DNA from: Ostrinia nubilalis
Lineage: Eukaryota; Arthropoda; Insecta; Lepidoptera; Crambidae
Assembly (NCBI RefSeq): GCF_963855985.1
Contig: NC_087117.1
Coordinates: forward strand, 4,041,001 to 4,105,000
DNA length: 64,000 bases
Reading direction: 5' to 3'
Position 1 is the first letter of the stretch; each line of letters starts with the position of its first letter. Under the pieces are notes generated by a model. The model saw nothing but the letters and a program-made list of their open reading frames with translations, was not told the origin of the DNA and made no database searches. The position numbers and the translations under genes were made by a program. Below are positions 47,573-60,700 of this stretch, one piece after another.

Positions 47573-49898
47573 CATAGAAAGAGAATAGATATGAAGTCGC
47601 GCGTAACTACAACGAGAACCAGTGTCCCCACATTTCCCCCACCACAGCTCCCACACACACATTCAACTGTGTAAAAACAAAGCGACTGAGAGTCTACGAC
47701 AACATGTGCAACCGGCTTAAAAGTGCTGTGATTGGCCAGAAGGCGTGCCTTATGGCCAATCAATGGCCGCGTGACGTGACGCACACTTTGAAAAAAGCAA
47801 TTAGAGAGAAGAAAGATAAAATGGAGTCGATAAGATATCGATACTTTAAATCCTGGGGGCAAGGCTCGAAATTGGTTTAAAAAATGCTTGTATGTAAACC
47901 TTTTTATTATTATACGTTATTATTATGTTCTTTAACGATTTTTTCATAAAGGAGTCAGTTCCATTTTGTATGGACGAAAACCTTATATTAATTTACCCCA
48001 ACCAAAGCTCAATGTCGTTATCGATGGAGTATAGAAGTTATAGACTGACAAAGTTTGTATGAAAAGTCATGGGTTAAGTAGGTACTTGCCATTTTTACCA
48101 GTATTTACAATATTGGTAATATATTATTATTTACTTTCAGTTTTAACAGGATCACTGTAATTATTATTAACTACTATCGCGCATTAACTTTTTAATTATG
48201 GCGAAATTCGTACCGCCTATGTTATCAAAAATAATGCCTATATTAGGCTTTCAACTAGCTCTTATAGTAATTACATAGTTGACAGTTACTAATCCCTTCT
48301 ACTATTGTTATTGTTTTTGTAAAAACTTAAAAATCGCAAGCAACTCATGATTTTTTTCATTCAAAATTAGAAAATAGAAAATAATAATTTACTTCTATTT
48401 ATCGATAATAGGAAACCGTATTAGAACACGAGCCCTGCACTATGTTACGACCGGCACATGCGGCCGTACTGTGTATTTTCACGCGTCAGTGGATATCGGA
48501 AGAAATAAAACACATTGCGCAGTAGTTACGCATGACATAAAGTGGTTGCTAACTAAATCGTCAATGTACAACGTGTTTGAATTTTTATCACCACTAATTG
48601 CGATATCGCAGTAAATGTCACGGCACTGAATTCGTTCGTAAAAATGTTTAGTTTTTTTTATTTATAAGCAAAATACCAATGGATTTGCAATACTTACATG
48701 TGGTAAATGACTTCATTGTTCCTGTAGTTCTTCGTTTCACTTATGTTATTGCACGTTACGACGCATTATCCAACAATATCGGAGAACATTTCCTCAGTAC
48801 GACTGAATCGCGACTAACCTGGCGTCGCGGCCGATGTTCGTTTCTGGGCATATCGCGGAGACACGCGCCACGCCCCCGTTTCACATCTATTCCCTTCTAT
48901 GATCTGAGCTTGTACCCTACCCTTCGAACTGAACTGTAATAATAATTATTATTGACGGGATTGCTACCATGCACCTAAATTTTGACTTTCCGATATTTCG
49001 GCACTTGCAAGCGCTATGGTCACGGAGTAACAGGAAACTTGCGGGTTTTGAACTGTCATACATGAGAGTTTAACAATTTTGTTGCATAATCGCAATTATT
49101 CTAAGAACTTATTCATCCGACCGATTTCGGTTAAGGCGACCATTTCGACTCCTAAAATATTTATATTACTGCAGTTCCATTAATCCGTTAATTAATAAAA
49201 TTAGTGAAGGCAACATAATTTTCGCGAAAAATTAGAAATTTTGTTTTCCCAAATTGTACATTTTAGTTTTACTACTAGGCGCTAGATGACGCTGTTTAAG
49301 GCTGGAAATCTTTTTCAGATGTCGCTAGTATAGTTTTAAATTTGTTTAGTCCTCTCAGCGACAGATGGCGTTGAAATAGCACTTGCTAACCAGAACGGTG
49401 ATGTGTTCCCGCCGTTAGATGGCGTTACGAGTCGCTAGTATCTAGTATTATGTTTGAAACAACGTTTTAACCGACTTCAACAAAAGGAGGAGGTTCTCAA
49501 TTCGTCACCGTTTCATTTGGAAATGATCGATTCATAGGTACTTCTGTTCTTCTTTTTATTAATTTTAAATTGTACAAGTAACAAAACTATCTTACTTTGT
49601 GTCTGCTGGGAATAGAATTTAGGGCCATCGACACAAAACACTACGAAACAAAATATTTTTACTTTGTTTTCAATTGAACCTATCAACGACTACATGCACC
49701 AAAGTATTTCAAAGTTTATCACATTTGAAATGAAACAAGAAATGCATAAAATAGCGAGTTTATTAAATCAAAAATAAATATAGGATACATTATGTATATT
49801 CTATCACTATTTATTACATACTGTACATTAAGACTAGTAGACTCCGTATCATGGCACTTTACATTCACAATATTAGATACCTACAAGGTAATTTAAGG
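47573..49898. other. intergenic, no gene recognised
   Basis: AT-rich sequence with a fragment related to 20165-20260 near 48775-48925 and an aaccgacttcaacaaaagg piece at 49470. Short open frames here show no family signal. Confidence 0.5.
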
Positions 49899-50065
49899 TC
49901 ATAGCACACTTATCAACCCAGAAAGGGATCAACACGCGTGGTATGGCGTTTACGTACGTTGCGGTGCTGATAAGTGTGCGTTGCAGTACGGAGTTTCTTA
50001 CAAAGAATAATAACCGCCTCGAGTTGATACGGTTACGATCCGTTTTCGGGTTCATAAGTGTGCTA
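49899..50065. mobile_element. MITE with catagcacacttat ends
   Basis: Inverted ends catagcacacttatcaaccc and gggttcataagtgtgct; about 167 bases. Confidence 0.7.
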
Positions 50066-50229
50066 CGTCCTTTAAACAGTCAACAGCACATCGGACTATA
50101 CATTTTTTGTTGGAAAATACCACTTTTTCTAGTAAATAAGTTTTAATTTAAATGTGCCGTCGTCTGTAGAGAGTTAGAAGTAGTTAAGAAAAGAATAAGT
50201 ACAATTTAATTACTGAAAAATTAATGCTT

Positions 50230-50356
50230 AGGCTGAGTTGTACCATCTTACTTTAACAGTATTTATAACCTTAACCGGTATTTTTGTATGGAGTTTGACG
50301 ATTTTAGCGTTCGTTATAGTAAGTAATATGGTGCAACAAGGTGCAACCCAGCCTTA
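50230..50356. mobile_element. MITE, gttgcaccat family
   Basis: Third copy of the family at 5525-5648 and 8202-8320. Confidence 0.7.
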
Positions 50357-50455
50357 GAGTTTAGCGTAGGATAAATGTAATTAAGGTAGGTATGTAAACT
50401 CTATCAGCAACTTAGAAACCATATTTTAGTTCAGGAGCGTGTCAGATTAGGTATA

Positions 50456-50716
50456 CAGGGTGTTAGGTAAATGGGTATATGAGCCGACACTAGCCCATGT
50501 TAACTTGGGCATATAAATGGTATGGTGAAGTCAGAAATTTGATATCATTTTAATTTTTTTAATTTTCGAACAAAATAAATTTTATAAAATCCGATTTGTA
50601 TGAAAAATAAAATAATTAAAATGAAGATATCAATTTTCTGACTTCACCATACCATTTATATGACCATGTTAACATGGGCTAGTGTCGGCTCATATACCCA
50701 TTTACCTAACACCCTG
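50456..50716. mobile_element. TA-flanked foldback MITE
   Basis: Ends CAGGGTGTTAGGTAAATGGG in inverted form, TA on each side, arms of about 100 bases. Confidence 0.88.
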
Positions 50717-51282
50717 TATTTGTATCTGTCTGATAAATAGAGGTAAACTGTAAACTAAGTATGGGGGCACATTTCATTCAGTAAGTAATTTTAAAATTCA
50801 CTTAAAAAGTTAAATATCAAACTAGCAAACTAAATAAAGATATAGTAATATCAAGTCTTAATATAAATTTGTCAGGGGTATGAATTATGATGGATAATGT
50901 GCATTGTGCACATGCCAAAATGCGCACTTTTCCATTATACAAACTCTTTAGACTCTTACACTTGTATAGAAAAGTGCGCATTTTGCCTTGTGCTCATTTT
51001 ACGAGATGCACATTAGAATATGACGTAGACGTCAGACTTTAATAAAGGTAAAATAAAAAAAAGAAGTTCCTATACAATCTAAAATTTTTAAAATCTATCT
51101 TTACAAGTCAGCTAAGTATTAATTATTGTCTATACTTTGATATTTTGGCTCGTGCCTTAAGTTAAAGAATAATACTAACTAACTACGTATTATAAATTCG
51201 ATTAAAATGTATCAAGTTTGAATGCTAGCAAATTAATGTAAATCGCTATTTTTGAGATGACTATAATTATGTTTCTATGATA

Positions 51283-51559
51283 CAGGTTGTCCCAAAATTT
51301 GCACATCACACTGACACCAGAGGTAAATGAGCTTAAGACGCATCTAACAAGTATATTAGGTGCATTTTTTTAAATAACTGATATAAGTCATATTTCAAAA
51401 CTCATTAAACTTTACTATGGAAATGAATAAATAAAATTGGTCATTATCTTAAAAACTTATGAAACTTTTCTATTGACATACATAATTAAGCTTGTTCGAT
51501 GCGTCTTAGACTCGGCTACCTCCAGTGTCAATGTGACATGCTAATTTTGGGACACCCTA
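51283..51559. mobile_element. TA-flanked MITE
   Basis: Ends caggttgtcccaaaattt and the inverted attttgggacaccct, TA-flanked. Confidence 0.8.
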
Positions 51560-52211
51560 TATTTAAGTACCTTTTTTATAAATAAATGACTGAATGAATG
51601 AATGGCTATCGGCATAGTTACTTACATTCAAAGGTATTATTTGTTTAATTAAAAAGAAACGCACTTGAATGTAATCTCTTGTCACTTCGAAAATGAATAA
51701 CTTCTTGTTTTATTTTTAAATGAATTCAAATTCAAAGCAACTTTACAGTTGACTGAAAAACATAATTTCAAGGGTTAAAATAAAGGTTTTTGATATATTT
51801 GTGCTTTGTGAATGGTGTCATTTACGGAACGAAGTTTTTTCAGATGTTTATTTACAGAAAAGTTGGAAAATGTCTATGAAAAAGGTGAAAAAAGATCAAA
51901 CAAGCGTTTCAGTCAAATATATTATTATTTATTAAAATAGCGCATCTTCAAAATACACATTACGCACTATTTGTTACAAATATTTTATTAATAATAAAAA
52001 ATCTTACTTTATATTATCTACAATAATAAAGCTGTAGGTAAATACTAAGTTTATTCATATTATTATGTACAATATTTACATTTCAAGTGTTTTCTTAAGT
52101 AGTATAACGCCAGCAGAGTATGAAGAACTTCGTCGTGGGATGGCAAACATTATGTGTTCGATTTGTAGCTCAAAATTAAAAGTGAGAAAAGTAATTTTGA
52201 AGCAGTTTTAT

Positions 52212-52493
52212 GGGATTATTCCGCTTTGTTCACCTGGGTGAAGAAAGTGAAGTTTTTAGTGTCCTCATTTCATCTCCGCACCATTACTTACACCCAAATT
52301 CTTTTTCCAGGCGAACAGATGCGATGACCTGGGTGAATTAATTCCTAGGTGAACAAAGGCGACCGTTTTAGTCGAATCAATACACCGGGTGATGTCACCT
52401 GGGTGATATCACCTGGGTGAAATGGTTCCAAAGTGAAATGAGGACACTAAAAATTCAACTTTCCTCACCCAGGTGAACAAAGTGGAATAAACC
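52212..52493. mobile_element. MITE with ggattattccgctttg ends
   Basis: Inverted ends, flanked by GTTTTAT on both sides; related to 7558-7812. Several ggtgatatcacctggg words inside. Confidence 0.78.
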
Positions 52494-52890
52494 GTTTTAT
52501 ATGCTATTAGATTCATTTGGGAATTGTAGCCTCTACTAGAAAATAAGCTGTTCAGGCAGACTTGTCATACGGTTAGATCAATCTGCTGGTGTTTTAGTAC
52601 GTTTTAAGAGACTAATAAATACTCTACTTAACTATACATAGGCAAGTAAAAAATTATAGGAATAATATACGGAACTTAAATAGTCGCCTGGACATCAGCC
52701 AACAAATTTTAGTCGCAAACTCGCACTTATTACAAGAAACATAAGATACCATTTAGCTTGATGTATCATAGACATTTTAACTTAAAACTGTTCCGTTTAA
52801 ATTGTTGCTTTCAGCCTCTAACCGACTCCATAAAATATTAAAGCAAAGTTTCTTTTACACTAAGGAATAAATTGTTCGTAGAGTTAGTAT

Positions 52891-53848
52891 TAGAGATGGG
52901 CCGACTAGTCGCCGACTAGTCGCCGACTAGTCGGGAAAGCCGACTATTCGGCATCATTTATAGTCGGCCGACTAGTGACGACTATCAGGCAAAATCTGCC
53001 GATTATAATCGGTGCATTACAAAATTAAATAGGTATGTGAATTAAATAAAACTCATAATTACCAAGATGATTATGAGGTAGACCTAGGGTGTTTATCTAA
53101 ACTATTTTTGACTGCAAAAAGTCAGTAAAAAGTGGTTTCACCTGATTTAAAATTTTAGCAATCAGTCTAAATTCATACAAAGTTAAGATTAGTTAAAATT
53201 ACCAGGAAATCATCAAAAATGTGTAAAGTTTACGTAATTTGTCCATATAAAAATTATGACACTTTTATGTGGGGCTCCTCTCATCGGAAAGATGAGGAAT
53301 ACCCACATAAATAACCCCTAAGCTCCGTCGATCGCCTTAGTGTGAAGAACTATGGGAATCCGAACAAAGTCAGTCACAGTCTGTGCCAGCAATTGGCGGG
53401 CCCTGCCTATCCGACGGTGGTGGTAGTCTGTGCCATGTAGGCCCCAGCTTCTGACCATCACCGTGGAGGGTGGAGAGGAATCAGTGGGCCTAGGATGCGT
53501 GCCGTTTTGACGTCGATATGTAAGAATAATATCACGGCGCGCCAGGAGCCCAGCAGGAGGCGATCATATTGTCACCTCCTCTGACCCCTCCGCCGTCGAA
53601 AATTATGACATTGCGTTAATTTTTTCTCATAATCAAAGAAATCGCATTTCTCAAGAAGTTTAAATATATTTATCCCTTTAGAAATCTAGATATTCTTATT
53701 TATTTGAGAAATTTAGATATTATTCTTCAGACAAGTAGGTATTAGAATGATCGGCATTGCCGACTAGTCGGCCGAATAATCGGCAATTTGAAAACCGATT
53801 AGTCGGCTAGTCGGTTAGTCGGCAAAGACCATAGTCGGCCCATCACTA
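52891..53848. mobile_element. hAT element with nested retroelement fragment
   Basis: Exact 8-bp duplications GTTAGTAT at 52883 and 53849, ends TAGAGATGGGCC / TAGTGATGGGCC, many ccgactagtcgg words. At 53262-53598 a 337-base insert is flanked by the 12-bp duplication AAAATTATGACA, as for a non-LTR 3' end. Confidence 0.92.
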
Positions 53849-54107
53849 GTTAGTATCCTTTGGTTCTAAGCTCTAGGTTTTTTTTTTTTACCGAAATAGG
53901 GGCAAAAAGGTTTTAGCTCACCAGTGCCTTATTGGCTGTCTTTTTTCAATGCGTTTGCCTCAGTCGGGTTTAAAAAACGTCAACTGACTAGGTCATAAAA
54001 CCACGCAGCATTCTTTCGCGCCAAAATTGTCAAACGTCAAAGTTCACACGCCAAGATGGCGCAGCCCTGGTGGCAAATTCTACCCATTGTCAGAAACTAA
54101 ACGCGTC

Positions 54108-54723
54108 TCAATGCACAAACTCGTTGACCCCACCGCCGTGGTGGTGGAACTGCTGCGTGTTGTCAACTATCACGCTCGTGTACGCACCTTCTTGCACCGT
54201 CGGGCTCGGCGTCATCTTGCCGAAGTTCCCGCCAAAATTGCCGTCAATCGGGCGGCCATTTTGATTTTGGCCGTTGTGCCCGTAGAACGATATTAGATTC
54301 GTATAGCTGTACTGCTGATTCGCGATCTCTGAGCTCTCGATTGAGCTACAGGATGACGAGCTAGCGGAATACGGTCGTTGATTTTGAGGATAGTTTACGT
54401 AGTTGTTTGGCAATATCTCTGGGTCTGGATAATTTTCGTAGAAGAGTTCTTGGTAGGAACCGTTTTGTTGGTTGAATTCTTCGTGCGATTCGTACGTTGG
54501 GATGACTGGGAGCGCATACTCTGGGTACGTATAACCACTAGAAGAATCGCCGCTGAAATCGCTTTCGTTCAACGTGACGTGGTTGAGTTTGTCAGTCTGT
54601 CGTATGTGGGGCATTTGTGGGGACGTAGTGGTGGTGGGGACGTGGGACGGCGCGGGGACTTCGTGGTTCAGCTTCGGCGGGCCTTGGTCGATGTTTAATA
54701 TTAGGTGCTTCTCTTCGATGTCG
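54108..54723 (-). CDS. sim: sim last coding exon
   Basis: Acceptor tcccttacag. It continues [14 protein letters not shown], matching the Sim segment after NYVL, then about 190 residues of low-complexity tail (for example [19 protein letters not shown]) and ends GGGVNEFVH with TGA at 54108-54110. Overlapping plus-strand open frames are shadows. Confidence 0.93.
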
Positions 54724-57700
54724 CTGTAAGGGAAATGACCGTTGTAATTAAGGACAATCAAAGTCGAAGTCTGATTTCGGGATTAACTAAAACTAAATAA
54801 GTAAGTTTTCTGGTTTTTCCGATTCAGGCCGCTGCCAACCGGTCATTATGGAAATCATTGGGGGAGGCCTATGTTTAATATAGGTATGGAGGCAGTAGAC
54901 TTCCTGTGGCTGAAATGTTGATGATATCGGCTGAGAGTGGCGGAAGAATTAAGTCCTATTTGTCAGTCAATTCTTACCTTACCTCCGAACTCCTGATTTA
55001 TTTTGTTGCAGGTCCAATGACAGTTTAACTTTCCCCCGGGACAAACTTGGCCTTCACTGGTTGGGCTTTTGGCGGTCAAGCTGTAGATCCTGGCCACACA
55101 GGAGTTGCAGCGGGGGGAACGAAAGGTGGGAATCTTATCTTATCTTGTTCTGGGCCACGCATGAGTGCAGTGCACTTCGACCCATTGGGATCTTTTGTGC
55201 TTTCCTTTACCTTTATTTCTTCTCATCCGCAAAAATCCTATCCAAGAGGCGAATCAAGCGGGAGAGGTGGGAATAGTTCCGTAGTCAATTCTTACCTGAG
55301 CACATAGTTGACGGACACAATACAGTGTGGGCGCGAAGACCGTGAATTATGGACGATGGTGGCGTAACTCTGCATCCACACCCAGCCGCCAGACTTGGTC
55401 AGGAAGCGGTAGTAGCGCGACGTCACCTGCCCTTTGGTCAGCACTGCAAGGGACACGCTTATGTCAAAAGTCAAAGTCAAAAATCTTTACTTGAAATAGA
55501 ATAATAAAATAGTGATATAAGAAAGAAAAAAAAAACTAATAAAAATAATCTCGATAGCTTTGCCCCTATTTAGAGTTTGTTTACTTTATCTCAGAAACTA
55601 CTGGTCTGATTTGAAAAATTATTTTTGTTTTGAATAGCCCATTTATCGAGGAAGGCTTTAGGCTACATAACATCACCCTACAGCTACTAGGGGCGGAGCA
55701 GTAAAGAAAAATGTTGCAAAAACGGGAAATACGCGTACGAAGGCGCGGGCACAGCTAGTAAAATATAAATGTAATAAATTATAAGGAGTGGAGTGGAGGC
55801 CACGTACCGGAAAACGCAGCGTGGGACGTCCACCCACAAGGTGGACCAACGACCTGATAAAGGTAGCAGGAAGGCGCTGGATGCAGGCCGTTACCAACCG
55901 GGCGATGTGGAAGTCATTGGGGGAGGCCTATGTTCAGCAGTGGACGTCCTGTGGCTGAAATGATGATGATGGTAAATTATAAAACTTACAAGTGCAGTGA
56001 GAGTATCGCATGTGAAGCACGTCGGTCCCGTGGATGTAGTGGTACAGGGTCTTCTCGATCAGATCCTGCGGTTCGTACCCCGTGAGAGACGCCACTCTGT
56101 TGACAAACAACAACTTTTATTAACATCTTTTGCTATAAAAAAGTACATAACAGTAATTAGATTAAATTAAGATTTTTTCATTGCGGATTTGTTCGTTCGT
56201 TCGTTTCAGCCGAAAGACGTCCAGTGCTGGACAAAGGCCTCCCCTAAGGATTTCCACAAAGACCGGTCCTGCGCGGTAACTTTACGGTTTAAAATCGGTT
56301 AAAATTACGTAAGTTGTAATGAATAGAATCTAATTAAAACTAACGTAAAGAGACTAATTATGATTTTTATGAAATAATCCTTCAGATTTCACCTTGATGA
56401 TATCCAACTATATCAATACAATTACACTTTGTTCTTCAGTGTAGTACAAAAAAGGTCAGTCGCAAACCCTTCACATAATTTTTCGTTGTAAATAAATGCT
56501 GACACAAGCACTTTAAAAACAAACGACACTCGATACGTCGCTAATTTGCTATCGGATCACATGGCCAATTACCTCCGCCCCAACTTAAAAAAAACGCTCT
56601 TATTCTATTGTTTCTGGTAAAAAGTGTTGACGCGGCGTGACGTCACTTCCGTCAATTACGCGGGGATAGGGAGTCAGGGTTGTCGACAGTCATATGCTAA
56701 AATCCCCAAAAGCATTGTCGAAATTCCCCACATTAATTTAGGGAAAGGAAAATTAGAATTTCATTTAAAAAGATCACAGCTAATACCAAAACGAGATATG
56801 AAGAATAACATTTGGTTACTTGGGTACACGCTAAATCCTAAAAAAAATCTCCTTTTTGAGTACCTACTGAATTGTAAGAACCAATCAAAACTAGCAGAAA
56901 CTTGATATTATTTTCCCATATTTGTATTCATAACTTAAAATCACCGCATTTTCCCCAAATCGAAGCTCACACACATTTCCCAATCAGCTTCCCTTTCCCC
57001 ACAGATTACGGAATTTCTCACATACTGGCAACCCTGCGTAGCCCTCAACCCTCGAGGTGGTGGCACGGAAAACTGCAAATAAGGGCGAATTCGAGGGCTT
57101 TTTAATGGGACGCTTTTGTTTTTTAATTGACATATTTTTTTCTTTGTTCAGGAGATGTTTTTGAAGTGAAGCTTTTGCTTGGCAGATTTTGATGTCAGAC
57201 TTTTTAAGAACATTACTTGAATACCTACGGTATAATATTGGATCTTCTTTTCAACCGACTTCAAAAAAAGGAGGAGGTTCTCAATTCGACCCGTATGTTT
57301 TTTTTTTTTTTTTTTTTTTTTTCTATGTTTGTTACGCGATAACTCCGCCAATTATGAACCGATTTTCAAAATTCTTTTTTTTTTCGATAGGGTACACTTC
57401 TGAGGTGGTCCCATTGTCACCAAGTCAGGATCTGATGATGGGATCCTAGGGAAATCGAGAGCAACCCTCAAATTTTATAGGCACGTATATCGTTTTTCAA
57501 ACTTTTTCTTAAGTTATTCATATATTTGCTCCTGGAAATCATCATCTCATATTGATGAGCTGATGATAGAAGGTAAAACTCCTTAACGCTTAGGAGTTGG
57601 AGGATAATTCTTTAAATATTATAAGTACAAATAGACCAACAGTTGTATTCTTTCATGTTTTTAAGGTGGGCTGACGGTTTAAGGTCTTTTTAGGTTTCCT

Positions 57701-60700
57701 ATATGGTAACCTGTATTTTGTAGGGAATATTATTTTACACTAGACATGAAGAGTATGGTCTCAATGTACTGCCTACCTTCAGTGGTAACATCAAGGTAAT
57801 AATTAGTTAACTAAAAAGCAATAAATACTTAAGTAAAATTTTATAAAAAAAAATAAAACCGACTCCAAAAAACCTACATTAAAAAGTAGAAAAATAATTA
57901 CTAATAACCTACTTATTTATTAGGACGAATTAATATTTATGTAGGTATACCATGATTGATACTTTTGGAGTCGGTGCAGGCAAACTTTACATGTTTCATA
58001 ATCTTGGCACCGACTCCAGAAGTATCAATCATGGTATACCTACATAAATATTAATTCGTCCTAATAAATAAGTAGGTTATTAGTAATTATTTTTCTACTT
58101 TTTAATGTAGGTTTTTTGGAGTCGGTTTTATTTTTTTTTATAAAATTTTACTTATTTATCTGGAAAGTGGAAAAGCACGTAAGAATGTATGCGCCCCTAT
58201 ACTCAGTGCAAAGCTACATAGGTTTTCACTTTGAAAAACTTTTGGTAATTTTTCCCATCTATGATGATGACGAATAAAGTGATTTTGATTTGTTTGTAAT
58301 AAGTCTAATAAACTACGATCAAACAGTACGTATTCAGTAGAATTCGGTTAAAAAGCGTGCGATTTTTTCAGAAAGCTTACAACGCCGGTTGCTTGTCTGG
58401 TGTTCATGGGGTGATAGCCTGACGTAACTTGACGAAACCGTGCGGCCGCTGGACTAATTATGATGAACCCACTCTTAGCACAAGCTTTAGTACCACGAGA
58501 GTTTACCAGGACTATTAGTAATCAATTTTTACAATATAAATTCATCAAATAAATTGATCGCACAAGTAGAATACAAATTGTTATGATTACACCAGCCACA
58601 AAAGTGCCTCTTTCATTTAGCAATCGAAGGCAGTGACAGAGTCACACTTTGTATAGACAAGTTATAACAACTTTCTATAGGTGGTACGAAATTCGCCGAG
58701 TCAACTACTTTTTTTTATAAAAAAAATTATCAAAAACATCGATTACGAATGAAAATGAAATTGTTATGATTAGATCAGTGCCTCTCTCACGTAGCGATCG
58801 AAGCAGCGCGTCACAGCTGACGGCTGCTGACGCGCGCGGAAGCAAATCGCTGACGAACGCTCTTTGGCACGTACGCCTTTGGCCAGGGCTGACGGATTTG
58901 TTTTTTAAACTCTCACATAGATAGTTTTGCCAAAAGTTTGCAAGCTTTTAGACACTTAAATCCTTTTTAAAAGCAATGAAAAATGTATTTGGCTTTTTAA
59001 AATAATTATTGGAAATTTCGTTGTTGCTTCTGAGGGTTAGTGTAGGTACTAAGTTTTAACTACGGCTAAACAAACAAACTCCTTGCCCCCCGCACGTAGC
59101 AATTTTAAGAAACTTCTTTATAATAATATTCGTTTCATTTCGCTATCTTAATTGTAAAAGGAAAAACTGTCATTACATCTATCGCTAAGTAGTCGTGACG
59201 TTATTTGATAAAACAGATTTGGAAAATGGCAATTTTCTCATTTTGGTTGTATGTTTTGTGCCACTCGATTTTCCAGTCTCTATGTATATTATATTAGTTT
59301 AGAGAAAAAAAAATAATTAAATTATAGTTATCTAGCCCAAACAAATTATACAACATTAAAGCTTTCATTGTCTAAACATAAATAATCATTTAAATCATTA
59401 TATTGATAAATATTTCACTTTTTTCCAAGTTTTCGCCAACCCTACCCACGGAGAATGCGCAAAGGCATCAAAACATACAGCAGCAACAAAGATTATCCAA
59501 AGCAGTACAACAAAGAGATTGTGTTTCAAAATATCGCCACCTGGCGGACATCTGGGCGAATTTGATATCGTCTATATTTGGCGGTAGGAGATTGCAAGCT
59601 TGCAACCTTTTTGGTCATAGATGAATCAGTTTTTCTTATTAAAAACTTGCTATAGCTTGAGTCAGAGTCTGAGGTATGGGATATGGGAGCGACTCAGGAA
59701 GTTTTTGTGACGTCAAACTCGGGACTTCAGACTTAAAGCTCTGTGACGTCATGTTATTATGTCAGCTCTCCCGTGTCGCTCCCATACTAGGCCTATAAAA
59801 TAATTTTCCGAAATTCACCACCTACAGATTAAAGGGGCTCCAACGTGCGCTACTAGCGTACTGATCAGCAGCCCGACCCAACTATCGGCCAACTAAAAGT
59901 CGGTGGACTGTGCCTAGGGCTAAGTGCGCACATGTTCTAACTGATTAAAAGGGGTTACCTACACCATATCGAATTACAAATCATCGAAAATCAAAATATC
60001 GAACACGTTTCATCGAACGATCAAAATATCGAATGCTCAAAATATCGAACGTTCAGAATATCGAACGATCAAAATATCGAACGATCAAAATATCGAACGA
60101 TTAAAATATCGAAAAATCAATATAGAGGTTTTAATTAAATGTCATATTATTATGATTAATGTAAATAAAACATAAATTCTTAAATACATTTTTTTTATTT
60201 CCCACTTTTGGGTACCATAGTCAACAAGGAACCCTTACCTCCATCTTTCTATTATACTATGCAACGTAAGATCGACTTTCGATATTTTGATAATTCGATC
60301 ATTTGTAAATTCGATATTTTGAACGTTCGATATTTTGATCAATCGATATTTTGATCGTTCGATATTTTGATCGTTCGATGAAACGTGTTCGATATTTTGA
60401 TTTTCGATCATTTGTAATTCGATATGGTGTAGGTAACCCGATTAGCCCGACCAAACTATCGGTCGAAAAAAACGTCTGTAGATAGGTATTCGCTATAATG
60501 TCCTTTAGAAGCCGAGGGCAAAAGCCTAAATAGAAGTTTTCGGGTACAGCAAACTAATACTTAAACTTAAGTAGGCTTTGTAATTTAAGCGTTTACTTAA
60601 ATAGTTTTTGGGTATAGTAGCTCAAAGCTAAAATTTAAACTAGGTAAGTGCCACCCCCTTCGTACGGGTATGACGCCCGTATTCACAAACGATGCTCGCT

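Noticed and set aside
54027..54698. Plus-strand open frames opposite the last sim exon
   Set aside because: Antisense shadows of the sim coding exon.
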